Origin: Streptomyces sp. LUP30
Lineage (GTDB): Bacteria; Actinomycetota; Actinomycetes; Streptomycetales; Streptomycetaceae
DNA length: 64,000 nucleotides
Direction: 5' to 3'
Assembly (NCBI RefSeq): GCF_001746365.1
Contig: NZ_MJAJ01000002.1
Span: forward strand, 32,312-96,311
The notes beneath the pieces were generated by a model. That model saw only the letters and a program-made list of their open reading frames with translations, made no database searches and was not told the origin of the DNA. Each line of letters starts with the position of its first letter. Within the stretch, counting starts at the first letter, position 1. The translations under genes and the position numbers were made by a program. Below, piece after piece: positions 1 through 8,671 of this stretch.

Positions 1-7
1 CGGCGCC

Positions 8-40
8 CGCCGGTCCTCCCCCCACCGGGGGGCCGGGGCC
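8..40. terminator. GC-rich hairpin before the first gene
   Basis: CCGGTCC and CCCC are followed by GGGG and GGCCGG, which folds into a bulged hairpin just before the first gene. It is probably the terminator of a gene lying left of the window. The stem is imperfect and no T-run is seen. Confidence 0.3.
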
Positions 41-84
41 GGTGTACCACAAGTCCACCCGATCACCGGAAACGAGGTTCCTCC

Positions 85-1434
85 ATGAGACGCACTCTGC
101 GCGCGGTCCTGGCGATGGTGCTCCTGCCACTGATCGCGGCCTTAGCGCTCCTGGCGCCCCAACCCGCGGCCGCGGCGAGCCTGACCCGCGTCACCGGCTT
201 CGGGAACAACCCCACCAACCTCAACATGTACGTCTACGTGCCCGACCACGTGGCACCCAGGCCCGCCCTGCTGGTCCTGGTCCACTACTGCGGGGGATCG
301 GCCGGAGGGATCTTCGGCGGCAACGGGCACGACTACGTCACCGCCGCCGACCGGTACGGCTTCGTCATCGTCCTGCCCGAGGCCACCCGTGACGGGCACT
401 GCTTCGACGTATCGTCACCCGCGGCGCTCAGGCGGGACGGCGGCAGCGACTCCACCGGCGTCATGTCGATGGTCGGTTACGCACGCCAGCGCTACAACGT
501 CGACCCGGCCCGCATCGTCGTCAGCGGATTCTCGTCGGGCGCCATGATGACGAACGTGCTGGCTGCCGAGTACCCCGATGTCTTCAGTGCCGCCTCGGCG
601 TTCTCCGGGGTGCCGGCGGGCTGCTTCGCCACCAATAACGGCTCGATGTGGAACAGCCAGTGCTCCGGCGGCACCATCATCAAATCGGCTCAGCAGTGGG
701 GCGACCAGGCCCGATCCATGTATCCGGGCTACACCGGCCGCTACCCCCGTATGCAGGCCTGGCACGGCACCACCGACACGACCCTCGCCTATCCCAACTT
801 CGGCGAGGAGATCAAGCAGTGGACCAACCTCCACGCGCTGAACCAGACACCCACCGCCACCGACCGGCCGCAGTCGTCCTGGACCCGCACCCGCTACGGC
901 GCCACCGGCCCGCAGTCCCCCGTCGAGGGCATCAGCATCGCGGGCACGGGCCACACCCTGCCGCAGCCCGGCATGCTCGCCTACGCCATCACCTTCCTCG
1001 GTCTCGACGGCGGCGGCACGACGAATCCGCCGCCCAGCACCTCCGGTGCGCTGCACGCGGTGGGCGCGAGCAAGTGCCTGGACGTGCCGAACGCGTCGAC
1101 GACGGCGGGTACGCAGCTGCAGATCCGGGATTGCCAGGGCGGGGCCGGCCAGCTCTGGACCCGTACCGGGTCCGGGCAGCTGACGGTGACCATCTCGGGG
1201 ACCACCTTGTGTCTGGACGCCTACAACCACCAGACCACCTCCGGCACCAAGGTGGTGACCTGGCCGTGCAACGGCGGGGTCAACCAGCAGTGGAACCTCA
1301 ACGCCGAGGGGGCCGTCACCGGCGTCCAGTCCGGCCTGTGCCTGGACGTCACCGGCGCCTCCACCGCCAACGGCGCCCCGGTCCAACTGTGGACGTGCAG
1401 CGGCGGCACCAACCAGAAGTGGAACCTCAGCTGA
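85..1434 (+). CDS. Secreted PHB-depolymerase/acetylxylan-esterase family esterase with C-terminal ricin-type lectin domain
   Basis: An extracellular serine esterase of 449 aa. Residues 1-30 form a Sec signal peptide: RR start, long hydrophobic core, then AAAAS. The alpha/beta-hydrolase domain spans about 35-305. The nucleophile elbow GFSSG puts the catalytic Ser at about residue 150; Asp in HGTTDT and His in GTGHTLP complete the triad. After a Thr/Pro linker (about 308-320), residues 322-449 form a ricin B/CBM13-type trefoil with three Q-x-W repeats (QLW, QQW, QKW). This architecture fits poly(3-hydroxybutyrate) depolymerase, feruloyl esterase or acetylxylan esterase. The lectin part suggests attachment to plant polysaccharide, so a hemicellulose esterase is favoured. 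The gene stands alone and ends in a strong hairpin. The family is clear; the substrate is not. Confidence 0.9.
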   Translation: MRRTLRAVLAMVLLPLIAALALLAPQPAAAASLTRVTGFGNNPTNLNMYVYVPDHVAPRPALLVLVHYCGGSAGGIFGGNGHDYVTAADRYGFVIVLPEATRDGHCFDVSSPAALRRDGGSDSTGVMSMVGYARQRYNVDPARIVVSGFSSGAMMTNVLAAEYPDVFSAASAFSGVPAGCFATNNGSMWNSQCSGGTIIKSAQQWGDQARSMYPGYTGRYPRMQAWHGTTDTTLAYPNFGEEIKQWTNLHALNQTPTATDRPQSSWTRTRYGATGPQSPVEGISIAGTGHTLPQPGMLAYAITFLGLDGGGTTNPPPSTSGALHAVGASKCLDVPNASTTAGTQLQIRDCQGGAGQLWTRTGSGQLTVTISGTTLCLDAYNHQTTSGTKVVTWPCNGGVNQQWNLNAEGAVTGVQSGLCLDVTGASTANGAPVQLWTCSGGTNQKWNLS

Positions 1435-1440
1435 CTCCAC

Positions 1441-1476
1441 CAATGTCCGGGCCAGCCACGCCCGGCCCGGACATTG
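1441..1476 (+). terminator. Terminator of the esterase gene
   Basis: A perfect 13-bp inverted repeat, CAATGTCCGGGCC at 1441-1453 and its complement at 1464-1476, with a 10-nt loop. It begins 7 nt after the stop codon. No U-tract follows, as is usual in high-GC actinomycetes. Confidence 0.8.
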
Positions 1477-2076
1477 CGGCTGCCGCTGGAGCATCCGCCC
1501 AGTTCGCCGCTTCGAACACCCGTCACTCACGGGCATCTGGAGGCGCCCGAAGGCGCTGAAGGACATGCGGAGGGCACCCGCCAAGTCGAAGCGCACACCC
1601 GCAAAGGCGCCCGCGTCATCGCCACAAACGTACGGCCAGAAGGAAACTCCCGCCTCGGCGGTCCTCGGATCTGCGGTGCGGGCGCCCGTCCCCCGAGCCG
1701 ATCCCCCGCGAGAAAACTTCGGAGCCGCGCCTCTTGTCAGGGCCATGCGGTTCTCCTGCAGTCCCCGCAAACAGATATGCGAGCGCTCCAACACGTTTGG
1801 GAACTCCCGGCGCTCGCTGAACTCCAGCCTGTCGCGCACCCGCAGCAGCGCCGCCCACGGGGCGGATCTCGCCGTGTGGAACAGACGCGGTCATCGCCGT
1901 GCAGGCCCTTGATCGAGCATCAGGTCGCATACCGCCCTCTCGCAGCGGGTGGTTCGGCGGTGCTGACGTCCAGAACCGTCACGCTCAGCACGAGCGGTGA
2001 GGGCTCGTGGTCACCGTGAGTGGCCGTGGGCGGCAGCGGTTCCAGGCTTCTCCGGCTTCTGCGACGAGGTAGGCGT
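1477..2076. other. No recognisable gene
   Basis: No reading frame here has both a start with a ribosome site and a recognisable protein. A stretch on the minus strand around 1735-1839 (RDRLEFSERREFPNVLE) looks protein-like and may be a relic, but I cannot assign it. Confidence 0.5.
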
Positions 2077-2478
2077 TCAGGCCACTGGGCGGATCCGGCC
2101 ACCGGTTGCCTGTCGCAACGCGGCTTCCAGTCGGTCGCGGGCCTCGGTCTGGACAGCGATCCGTTCGTCGAGGACCGCCAGTCGTTCCAACGCGACCCGC
2201 AGGCCCTTGTCTGAGGGCGGTGCGGCGGCCACATCGCCGTCCAGGCACGGCAGGAACACCCGCACGTCGTCCAGGGTGAGCCCGGCGGCCAGCAGGTAGC
2301 GGATGTTGCGGACCCGCACCACCGCCCGCTCGTCGTAGATGCGGTAACCGTTGGGGGCCCGCTGCGAGGAGATCAGTCCGGCCTGCTCGTAGTGCCGCAG
2401 CGCACGGGCGGTTGTCCCGGTCTCCCTGGCCAGCTTGCCGATCCGCACCCATCCCACCTCCCGGGCCACTCTTATCAC
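2077..2478 (-). CDS. MerR-family transcriptional regulator
   Basis: A regulator of about 133 aa. The N-terminal winged helix-turn-helix carries the family signature (RIGKLARETGTTARALRHYEQAGL, then NGYRIYDE) and is followed by a coiled-coil dimerisation helix ending near RLEAALRQ. No C-terminal effector domain or metal-binding Cys cluster follows, so the signal is unknown. I place the start at a GTG that overlaps the TGA of the SDR gene (GTGA), which implies translational coupling. It probably controls its own operon through the MerR-type promoter at 3243-3273. Confidence 0.88.
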   Translation of the reverse strand: MIRVAREVGWVRIGKLARETGTTARALRHYEQAGLISSQRAPNGYRIYDERAVVRVRNIRYLLAAGLTLDDVRVFLPCLDGDVAAAPPSDKGLRVALERLAVLDERIAVQTEARDRLEAALRQATGGRIRPVA

Positions 2479-3233
2479 GCCACGACCGCTCCGCCGTCGA
2501 CCGGGAGTACCACCCCGGTGACGAACGAAGCGTCGGGTGCGGCAAGTCGGGTGACTGCCCAGGCCACCTCCTCGGGGCGGCCGATCCGGGCCAGTGGGGT
2601 GTGCGCCAGCTGCCAGTCCCGCACCGCCGCCATCCGCTCCGGCGTCAGGCCCTGGTGCTCGCCGATGGGGGTGTCGATCGCGCCGGGAGCGACCGCCACC
2701 ACCCGGATCCCGCGGGATGCCAGCTCGACCGCCCAGCTGCGGGTCAGCAACTCCAGAGCGGTCTTGGTAGCCGCATAGACCGAGCTGCCGGGCCAGGCCC
2801 GCTGCCCCACCGACGTACTGACATTGACGATCACCCCGCCCGACTTCTCCAGGGGTGGCAGCGCGGCCTGGGCCAGCAGGATGGGAGCGACGAGGTTGGT
2901 GGCAAGCTGAGCTGTGATCATCTCCGGCGTCAGCGTGCCGAGGTCGCCGCTGCGAACGATGCCTGCGTTGTTGACCAGCACGTCCAGCCGGCCGTGTGTT
3001 TCCAGCATGGTCCGGATGATCCGATCCGGCTCGCCCTCGGCGGTGATGTCTGCGGCCAGCGGCGTGATCCGGTCGTGCCCGGCCGCGGTCTCCTTCAGCG
3101 GCTCGGCCCGCCGACCGATCGCGACCACGTGGGCACCCTCGGCGGCGAAGGCACGGGCGGTGGCCCGGCCGATCCCGGTGCCGGCTCCGGTGACGGCGAC
3201 GACCCTGCTGCTCTGCGGTGCGGTGCTGTTCAT
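2475..3233 (-). CDS. Short-chain dehydrogenase/reductase (SDR)
   Basis: A classical SDR of about 252 aa. It shows the Rossmann motif TGAGTGIG near the N-terminus, NNAG in the middle, the catalytic Ser in NVSTSVG and the YAATK active-site Tyr/Lys, then the C-terminal PVDGG. NAD(P)-dependent oxidation or reduction of a small alcohol or ketone is expected; the substrate is unknown. An ATG three codons upstream (3242) is possible, but it abuts the predicted -10 element, so the ATG at 3233 is preferred. It is the first gene of a two-gene operon with the MerR regulator. Confidence 0.9.
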   Translation of the reverse strand: MNSTAPQSSRVVAVTGAGTGIGRATARAFAAEGAHVVAIGRRAEPLKETAAGHDRITPLAADITAEGEPDRIIRTMLETHGRLDVLVNNAGIVRSGDLGTLTPEMITAQLATNLVAPILLAQAALPPLEKSGGVIVNVSTSVGQRAWPGSSVYAATKTALELLTRSWAVELASRGIRVVAVAPGAIDTPIGEHQGLTPERMAAVRDWQLAHTPLARIGRPEEVAWAVTRLAAPDASFVTGVVLPVDGGAVVA

Positions 3234-3242
3234 GCCGGTCAT

Positions 3243-3273
3243 CGTGCAACCCTGCCGCCAGCGGCAAGGTCAA
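3243..3273 (-). promoter_or_regulatory. MerR-type promoter/operator of the SDR-merR operon
   Basis: On the minus strand TTGACC (forward 3268-3273) is separated by 19 nt from a weak -10 (TGCACG, forward 3243-3248). A near-perfect dyad (ACCCTGCCGC, CA, GCGGCAAGGT at 3249-3270) overlaps the -35 and fills the spacer. A 19-bp spacer filled by a dyad is the classic layout of MerR-activated promoters. It predicts an mRNA starting only a few bases before the SDR start. Confidence 0.6.
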
Positions 3274-3294
3274 GCAGCGCCTGTCGGGCGGTAG

Positions 3295-3953
3295 TCACCG
3301 TCGGTGGTCACCGGGGGCATAGTGACGCCAGGTTCCCCCGGCCTCGTCGGCGAGGCGGGCTGTGGTGTCGTCGTGGTAGCCGAGCGTTCGGGCGACCATC
3401 GGGGCTGGGGCCCGGAGGACGAGGTGGCGGATCGCCGCTGTGCGTCCTGGCAGGGTCGGGAAGCCCAGGTGGCGGAGCCGAAGTTCCAGAGTCTCCAGGG
3501 TCATAGGCTGCCCGGTCCGGCGGCCGGGAAAGGTCCATCGGGCGTCGGGATTTGTCGCGGTCATGGTGTTCAGCCGCTGCCCCAGGTAGTCCAGCAGAAT
3601 CCCGGCGAACGGGGCCGGGACAGGCGACGGCGGGTCGCCGAGCCGGACGAGGACTTCGTCGTCGTCGTGCTGGACGTGGCCGGTGCTGAGCTGTGAAATC
3701 CGTGTCAGCGGCTGCCAGTAGAGGAGAACGAGCACGGCAGCACGGCAGCCACGCGTTCCTGGGGCGGGACGATCAGTACGTTGACGACGGACCGTTCCAA
3801 GGCATCAGTCCACGTCCGTGCCGCGGTAGGCGGGTGGGTCGGCTCGTGCCTCTCCTCGTAGTCCAGGTCCTGGTTGCTGAGGGTCCTCATCACCCGTGGG
3901 AGGGGAATCTCTAAGTCGCCGTCGGGGAAGCAAGCAAGGCTCAGCACGCCCAC
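3295..3953 (-). pseudogene. Frameshifted recombinase-like gene
   Basis: Two adjacent minus-strand frames together encode one protein resembling the C-terminal part of Streptomyces site-specific recombinase-like proteins. The first frame (from 3953) ends ...PPQERVAAVL. The second resumes with VLLYWQPLTRISQLS and runs to TWRHYAPGDHRR. The break coincides with a perfect 8-bp tandem duplication (CACGGCAG twice, 3733-3748), which shifts the frame. Removing one copy restores a continuous reading of about 215 aa. The N-terminal part of the family is missing, so this was probably already a fragment. The recombinase assignment rests on general resemblance and is tentative. Confidence 0.55.
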
Positions 3954-4223
3954 GACTCCGCATTATCGTGGGGAGACGCGGGTGAGGGAGGGGCGAACGA
4001 GGGACGGGAGGTTCGGGCCGTGGATCTACTCAACTGCACGTCCTCCGGATGCTCCGCCCGCTGCGGCGCCGCTCTCCCTGGCGCTGGGGTCCAGCGCGCC
4101 GCCAAGCGCGGGATGACGACGGTGGCTCGGCTGGAGATCTTCTCCGAGAACAGGCCGCGTCGAGCACGGCGGCCAGCCGGTGCTGACCAGGGTCGAGACC
4201 CGGGTGACTCCGGCCCCGGGAAC

Positions 4224-4274
4224 CAGAACAGGTACGGAGGCGGGCCGATACGGCCCGCCTCCGTACCTGTTCTG
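4224..4274 (-). terminator. 24-bp perfect hairpin, terminator of the PfpI-like gene
   Basis: Arms at 4224-4247 and 4251-4274 are perfectly complementary over 24 bp with a 3-nt loop (ATA). It lies 52 nt past the stop of the minus-strand PfpI-like gene. The 270 bases between it and the recombinase relic (3954-4223) hold no recognisable gene. Confidence 0.75.
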
Positions 4275-4325
4275 TCTGCTCGACCGTGTCGTCGGCTGCC
4301 TGGTCGGCACAGCGTGTGGTCGCCG

Positions 4326-5363
4326 CTACGCGCTCGCCTGCTTGCTGCTGGTCGGGCGGGAAGCGGAGCTGTGGGTGAGGATGCTGCGGAGTTCGGCGGT
4401 CTGCTTGTCGATGGCCTGGGGGCCGTTGCCGGTGAGCAGCCGCACGGACGGCTCGTAGGCCGTTTGCGGGGCGGACATGTTGAGAGAGGACGCGACGGTG
4501 AAGCCGGCTTCCTTGATGGCCACGTCGACGAAGTAGGGGAGCCGGGTCTTGCTGCCGGGGACGTGCGGGTAGAGGAAACTCAGCGCGAACAGCTCGCCCA
4601 TCTTGGGGACGGTCGCGACGGCAGCGGCGAGGAACGGATTGTCCTTCACCGGGTAGGCGGCGCCCTGCGCGTCGATGCGCTGCCGGGTGGAGGTCACCCC
4701 GATGGGCGCGTGGCAGATCAACGAGATGGTGACACCGTTCTCCCGGGCCGTGTGGAGGGTTTCGCCGAGCCACGGGTTGTCGCGGAAGTCGACCATGGGG
4801 GCGTGACCGCCGGGGGCGTGGATGAAGTCGAAGTCGGCGAAGGTGAACGCATCGGCCGCGTCGCGGTGGCGCTGGACGAGTCCCTGCAGCGAGTGGAAGG
4901 TGCCCTCGGGCAGCTTGTCGAGGCGGCGGATCAGTTCGGGGCGGTACTCGGCGAGTTCCGGTTCGCTGTTGGGCAGTAGCTCGGAGACCGGGATCCGGCC
5001 GATGTGCCGCTCCAGCAGCCGGACCTCCCGCTCGCGGCGGGCGACCAGCTCGGGGTAGTGCTGCCGGAAGCCGTCGACGGTGAACGAGCGGCGGCGCTGC
5101 TGCCTGCGCAGGGTGATGGTCTTGGCGCCGATCTTCTCGATGTAGTGCATGGACAGGGCCATGCCGTTGATGTCGAGTTGCGGGGCGGTGCCGTCGGGGG
5201 TGGCGAAGGTGAACTCGTAGTCGTTCTCGAACTCCTCGAGCATCTGAGCCATCTCGACCAGGAAGAACCCGGTCGAGATCGACTTGACCTCGGTCGGCTT
5301 GGCCAGCGGCAGCCGGCGACCGGACGAGATGAGGATCAGTGCGCGACGCTTGGTGGTGGGCAT
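4326..5363 (-). CDS. DJ-1/PfpI superfamily protein (Hsp31-like class I glutamine amidotransferase fold)
   Basis: A soluble protein of 345 aa. The N-terminus (MPTTKRRALILISSG) leads into the flavodoxin-like fold. The nucleophile elbow ISLICHAPIG puts the candidate catalytic Cys at about residue 217, and HAPGGHAPMVDF upstream matches the conserved strand before it. It is longer than simple PfpI proteases (about 170-190 aa) and includes an inserted charged region (about 85-165), as in Hsp31/glyoxalase III relatives. Chaperone, deglycase or glyoxalase activity is possible. It is followed by a strong hairpin. A run-on frame upstream is not part of this gene; the ATG at 5363 has a GGGAG ribosome site. 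Confidence 0.85.
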   Translation of the reverse strand: MPTTKRRALILISSGRRLPLAKPTEVKSISTGFFLVEMAQMLEEFENDYEFTFATPDGTAPQLDINGMALSMHYIEKIGAKTITLRRQQRRRSFTVDGFRQHYPELVARREREVRLLERHIGRIPVSELLPNSEPELAEYRPELIRRLDKLPEGTFHSLQGLVQRHRDAADAFTFADFDFIHAPGGHAPMVDFRDNPWLGETLHTARENGVTISLICHAPIGVTSTRQRIDAQGAAYPVKDNPFLAAAVATVPKMGELFALSFLYPHVPGSKTRLPYFVDVAIKEAGFTVASSLNMSAPQTAYEPSVRLLTGNGPQAIDKQTAELRSILTHSSASRPTSSKQASA

Positions 5364-5662
5364 GACGGGGCTCCCTTCAGTGGGCCTCGATGGCTTGGAA
5401 CGGGTGGGGGCCCGTCCGGTCCACCCCTGGTTGTGCTGCTGTTGGTTGTGCGGGACGAGTTGCCCGGGCTGCCGGCCGAGAGGCATCCGCAACGGGAGTG
5501 GCATGGCGCTTGCGGAAGCAGGTGACGCCGAAGGTGCTTGGGCGAGGAAGGACCTGCTGCCTGCCGGTGAGGGAGCCTGGGCGGGTGTGCCGCCCAGGAT
5601 CTCTCCGGTGCCGGCGGTGCGGGTGCACGCCGTGGTGTGGGCGCCCGCGGGCCGGGCGTTGC
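5364..5662. other. Intergenic region without gene
   Basis: About 300 bases between two minus-strand genes. I see no coding signal, and no clear terminator beyond GC-rich partial repeats. Confidence 0.4.
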
Positions 5663-6481
5663 CTACTTGCCTTCCGCGGCCTTGGAGACGTGCGCCCACT
5701 CGGTCCACTCGGCCAGGCGCTGCTGGTAGACCTGTGGTGCCATCTGCGTCGGTCCCTCCCCGAAGAACACGCGCAGCGGCGGCTGCTCGGCGTCGACGAG
5801 CGTGAGGATCGCGGACCTGAAGCCGACCGGCTCCGGAAGTACGACCTGCGCCCGCCACGCGGCCATGTTCTCGTGCAGAGCCGCGTACGCGGGGTGCGCG
5901 TCGGCGACGACGGCGGATGCACCGGACCAGTCGGTGGCGAAGCCACCGGGTTCGACCAGGGTGACCTTGATGTCGAAGCCGGCGACTTCCTGAGCAAGTG
6001 AGTCCGTCATTCCTTCCAGCGCCCATTTCGACGCATGGTAGGCACCGAGGGTCGGGTACGCGATGATGCCGCCTATGGTCGAGATCTGGATGAGGTGGCC
6101 AGCGCGCTGCTCGCGGAGGATCGGGAGGACCGCCTGCGTGACATGGAAAACGCCGAACAGGTTCGTCTCGAGCTGGTCGCGCAGCTGCCGCTCGGTGATC
6201 TCCTCGACCGTTCCGAAGAGCCCGTAGCCCGCGTTGTTGATGACGACATCGATCCGCCCGAACGTCTCGTGCGCGGACTTCACCGCATCGAACACCTGGT
6301 CGCGGTTGGTGACGTCGAGCTCGATGGGGAAGACGGCGTCGCCGTACTGCTCGACCAGGCCACTGAGAGTGGCCGTGTCGCGGGCGGTCGCGGCGACCTT
6401 GTCGCCACGCTCGAGGGCGCCGAGGGCGAACTCGCGGCCAAAGCCTTTCGATGCGCCGGTGATGAACCACACTTTGCTCAT
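5663..6481 (-). CDS. SDR family oxidoreductase
   Basis: A complete 272-aa SDR. Landmarks are ITGASKGFGREFA (dinucleotide binding), VINNAGYG, the ISTIGG Ser, YHASK (catalytic Tyr and Lys) and VEPGG. The C-terminal tail RVFFGEGP...WTEWAHVSKAAE is typical of a common actinobacterial SDR group. The ribosome site AGGAGG lies 7-8 nt before the ATG. It is adjacent to a scrambled paralogue (6592-7125) and both point away from a TetR gene, so they were probably once one TetR-controlled unit. Confidence 0.92.
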   Translation of the reverse strand: MSKVWFITGASKGFGREFALGALERGDKVAATARDTATLSGLVEQYGDAVFPIELDVTNRDQVFDAVKSAHETFGRIDVVINNAGYGLFGTVEEITERQLRDQLETNLFGVFHVTQAVLPILREQRAGHLIQISTIGGIIAYPTLGAYHASKWALEGMTDSLAQEVAGFDIKVTLVEPGGFATDWSGASAVVADAHPAYAALHENMAAWRAQVVLPEPVGFRSAILTLVDAEQPPLRVFFGEGPTQMAPQVYQQRLAEWTEWAHVSKAAEGK

Positions 6482-6504
6482 GATGTGAACCTCCTGTTGA
6501 TATG

Positions 6505-6533
6505 GACGGCCGCCCTCAAACGCGAGGGCCGTC
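6505..6533 (-). terminator. Hairpin between the two SDR genes
   Basis: GACGGC..CCCTC and GAGGG..CCGTC flank a short loop, making a bulged stem downstream of the scrambled SDR copy and upstream of the intact one. It could limit read-through between them. Confidence 0.45.
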
Positions 6534-6591
6534 TCGATCTAGGTGGCGGCGGTAGCGGCCCGACATGTCATGGGCCGAGGGCCGGCCTTTG

Positions 6592-7125
6592 CTACTTGTC
6601 TTCTGCGGCCTTGGACACGTGCGCCCACTCGGCCCACTCGTCCAGGCGCTGCTGGTACACGGCGGGCACCCACTGGGAGGGCTCCTCGCCGAAGAACACC
6701 CGCAGCGGCGGCTCCCCGGCGTCGACGATCTGGAGAGTCGCACCGCCGACACCCTCGGGGCCGGGCATCTGGGCGGAAGCGCCCAGCCCGTTCAGCGACG
6801 CGTAAAGCGGGCCGTAGGCGTCCTGACCGTGCGCGGTGAAGACCGCCGAACTCGCGAGGTCGGTGGCCAAGCCGCCGGGCTCGATCATCGTGACCTTGAT
6901 GCCGAAGCCTGAGACCTCCGGGGAGAGCGCCTCGCTCGTCCCTGCCGTGGAGGACCTCGGTGAGCAGGAGTTGCGCGACCAGCTGGAGACCAACGTGTTC
7001 GGGTCGGCCAGCGCCTTGGTGTTGCGGGCGGTGATCGCGCCCTTGTCGCCGCGCTGCAAGGCGGCCTCGGCGAACTGGTGGCCGAAGCCGCGCGAGGAAC
7101 CCGTGGTGAACCAGACCTTGCTCAT
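6592..7125 (-). pseudogene. Scrambled SDR paralogue with internal deletion and inverted segment
   Basis: The reading frame is open for 177 aa. It starts with the SDR motif TTGSSRGFGHQFA and ends with the same tail as the neighbouring SDR (RVFFGEEP, WAEWAHVSKAAED). The middle of the enzyme is gone: about 95 residues, including NNAG, the catalytic Ser and YxxxK, are replaced by an unrelated junk stretch. Within it, 6947-7003 read on the opposite strand encodes EDLGEQELRDQLETNVFG, which matches EEITERQLRDQLETNLFG of the intact paralogue. So part of the lost middle is present but inverted. It cannot be an active SDR. The ATG has no obvious defect, so a product might still be made. Confidence 0.85.
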
Positions 7126-7174
7126 AAGAAACACTCCTACTCGAAACACCGAGCCACAAGAAGACTGTAACTCT

Positions 7175-7211
7175 ACTTGAGACTGAGTATCAACTTGAGA
7201 TTCGTATACTC
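7175..7211. promoter_or_regulatory. Likely TetR operator between the SDR remnant and tetR
   Basis: The inverted repeat GAGTAT (7185-7190), 15 nt, ATACTC (7206-7211) sits just before the tetR start. A direct repeat ACTTGAGA recurs at 7175-7182 and 7193-7200 (18-bp period). The short AT-rich stretch between the divergent genes is where both promoters must lie. Confidence 0.55.
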
Positions 7212-7218
7212 TTCGGGT

Positions 7219-7839
7219 ATGAGTGACTCCGCCGCTACTCCCACCCCCTCCACGGCCAAGCCCGGGCTGCGCGAGCGCATGCGCGCCACGATCCGGGCGG
7301 AAGTGACAGAGGTAGCCCTCAGGCTCTTCACCGAGCAGGGATTCGACCGGACGACCGTCGACCAGATCGCAGCCGAGGCCGGACTGTCACGCGCCAGCCT
7401 GTTCCGCCATTTCGGCACGAAAGAGGACATCGTTCTGGCCGACCTGGACGAGATCGGCCGCCAGGTCACCGACGCGCTCGCCGCCCGACCCGATGAGGAG
7501 CGGCCCTGGGAGGCACTGCGCCGGGTGTTCGACGTGATGACGCGGATGCTCGAGGCGGAACCCGAGCGGATGCTCAACTATCTGCGAATGCTCCAGGAGA
7601 CGCCGTCAATACGCGCCCGGCACTTCGAGAAGCAGCTGCACTGGCAGGAGATAATGGCCCCGGAAATCGCACGTCGGCTGGGGGCCAGTCCCAGCCGGCC
7701 GGACGATCCCCGGCCGGCCGCCCTCGTCGCGGCCGCCCTCGCCTGCGCAGACGCGGCTTCAGCGACGTGGGTGGCCTGCGAGGGAGCAGTTCCGCTGACC
7801 GTGCTGCTCGACCGCGCCATGGGCGCATTCACCGACTAG
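7219..7839 (+). CDS. TetR family transcriptional regulator
   Basis: A 206-aa regulator. The N-terminal HTH reads ALRLFTEQGFDRTTVDQIAAEAG followed by SRASLFRHFGTKEDIVL, a textbook TetR DNA-binding domain at about residues 25-75. The rest is a helical ligand domain with no assignable ligand. An upstream in-frame ATG exists, but the ATG at 7219 follows the operator and a CGGGT ribosome-site-like stretch. It is divergent from the SDR pair, which it probably represses together with itself. Confidence 0.9.
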   Translation: MSDSAATPTPSTAKPGLRERMRATIRAEVTEVALRLFTEQGFDRTTVDQIAAEAGLSRASLFRHFGTKEDIVLADLDEIGRQVTDALAARPDEERPWEALRRVFDVMTRMLEAEPERMLNYLRMLQETPSIRARHFEKQLHWQEIMAPEIARRLGASPSRPDDPRPAALVAAALACADAASATWVACEGAVPLTVLLDRAMGAFTD

Positions 7840-7959
7840 CCGCTCCGCCCGCGCACGGACCCCACTCCTTGGCTCGCCGCCGCGCCGGACGCCCACGCCG
7901 CCCGGCACCCAGTCGGCCAAGGTCCTCCGGGGCCCGCCGTCGGGGAACTCGCTACACCC

Positions 7960-8145
7960 TCCGTGCACTCGGCCGTTGCGAGGAGTCGATGGCCACCTAC
8001 CAGCGGGCGACGCGGGCGTTCGAGGAACTGGGCGACCACAGGAACGCCATCGGCTCACTGGTGCGACTCGGGGACACCCGGCTGGCCCAGAGCGACCGCG
8101 AAGGGGCACGAGCGGCCCGGGTCAGGGCCCTCGAGAACACCGGCG
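7960..8145 (+). pseudogene. Fragment of a tetratricopeptide regulator (AfsR/SARP-like tail)
   Basis: A short frame reads LGRCEESMATYQRATRAFEEL then GDHRNAIGSLVRLGDTRLAQ, which has the TPR pattern seen near the C-terminus of large AfsR/SARP-type activators. There is no start, DNA-binding domain or ATPase domain, and homology fades after about 60 residues. It is a relic left after deletion. Confidence 0.55.
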
Positions 8146-8671
8146 AGCGAGCCATGCGGCACAGCACTCAGCAGGTCCGCAGCCGGCCCACCGCCCTGGA
8201 CATGGATGCGGACCCCACGCCCGCCGCGCCGGAGAGGGCGGCCGGAAACCATCGTCTCCCGGTTCGACGCAGCGGTGGTCCGGCGCATCAGGACCTCGAC
8301 CGGGCGGCTTCCGCACAGGGTCGCTCATCCGCGCATCCGCAGCGGACCCGTGCCGCCGGGGCGACGAACGACACCGACTCGCCGGCGGGCAGGGCGCGGC
8401 GAAGCCGTGAACCGATCACAGACGTTCCCTTTCGTTTCGACGGCGGCGCCGGGACACGGCGCAGGCGGGACCGCCTCCCTAGGCGGGGGCGCACCGGCCG
8501 GAACGGTGCGGTCACCGGCAGCCGGGCCCGGCAGGTGAACGAACAGCAGGCCCGAACCTCGCGATCTCCAGCGGCCGAGTGAATGCCCGGATGGCGCAGC
8601 CCAGCGTGCGGCCAGCTCCAGAGGTTGTTGGAGTAATCACTGTTCATGTCCCCACACACTGGAGAAAGACC
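8146..8671. other. No recognisable gene
   Basis: GC-rich sequence with overlapping open frames on both strands but no family signature. The last 30 bases carry the ribosome site (GGAGAAAG) of the next gene. Confidence 0.5.

Noticed and set aside
415..1839. Long minus-strand open frame across the esterase
   Set aside because: It is antisense to a clear secreted esterase and has no family pattern; high GC content keeps antisense frames open.
4326..6470. Single 714-codon minus-strand frame spanning two genes
   Set aside because: Only the last 345 codons encode a recognisable protein (PfpI-like). The upstream part is a shadow of the SDR gene in another frame.
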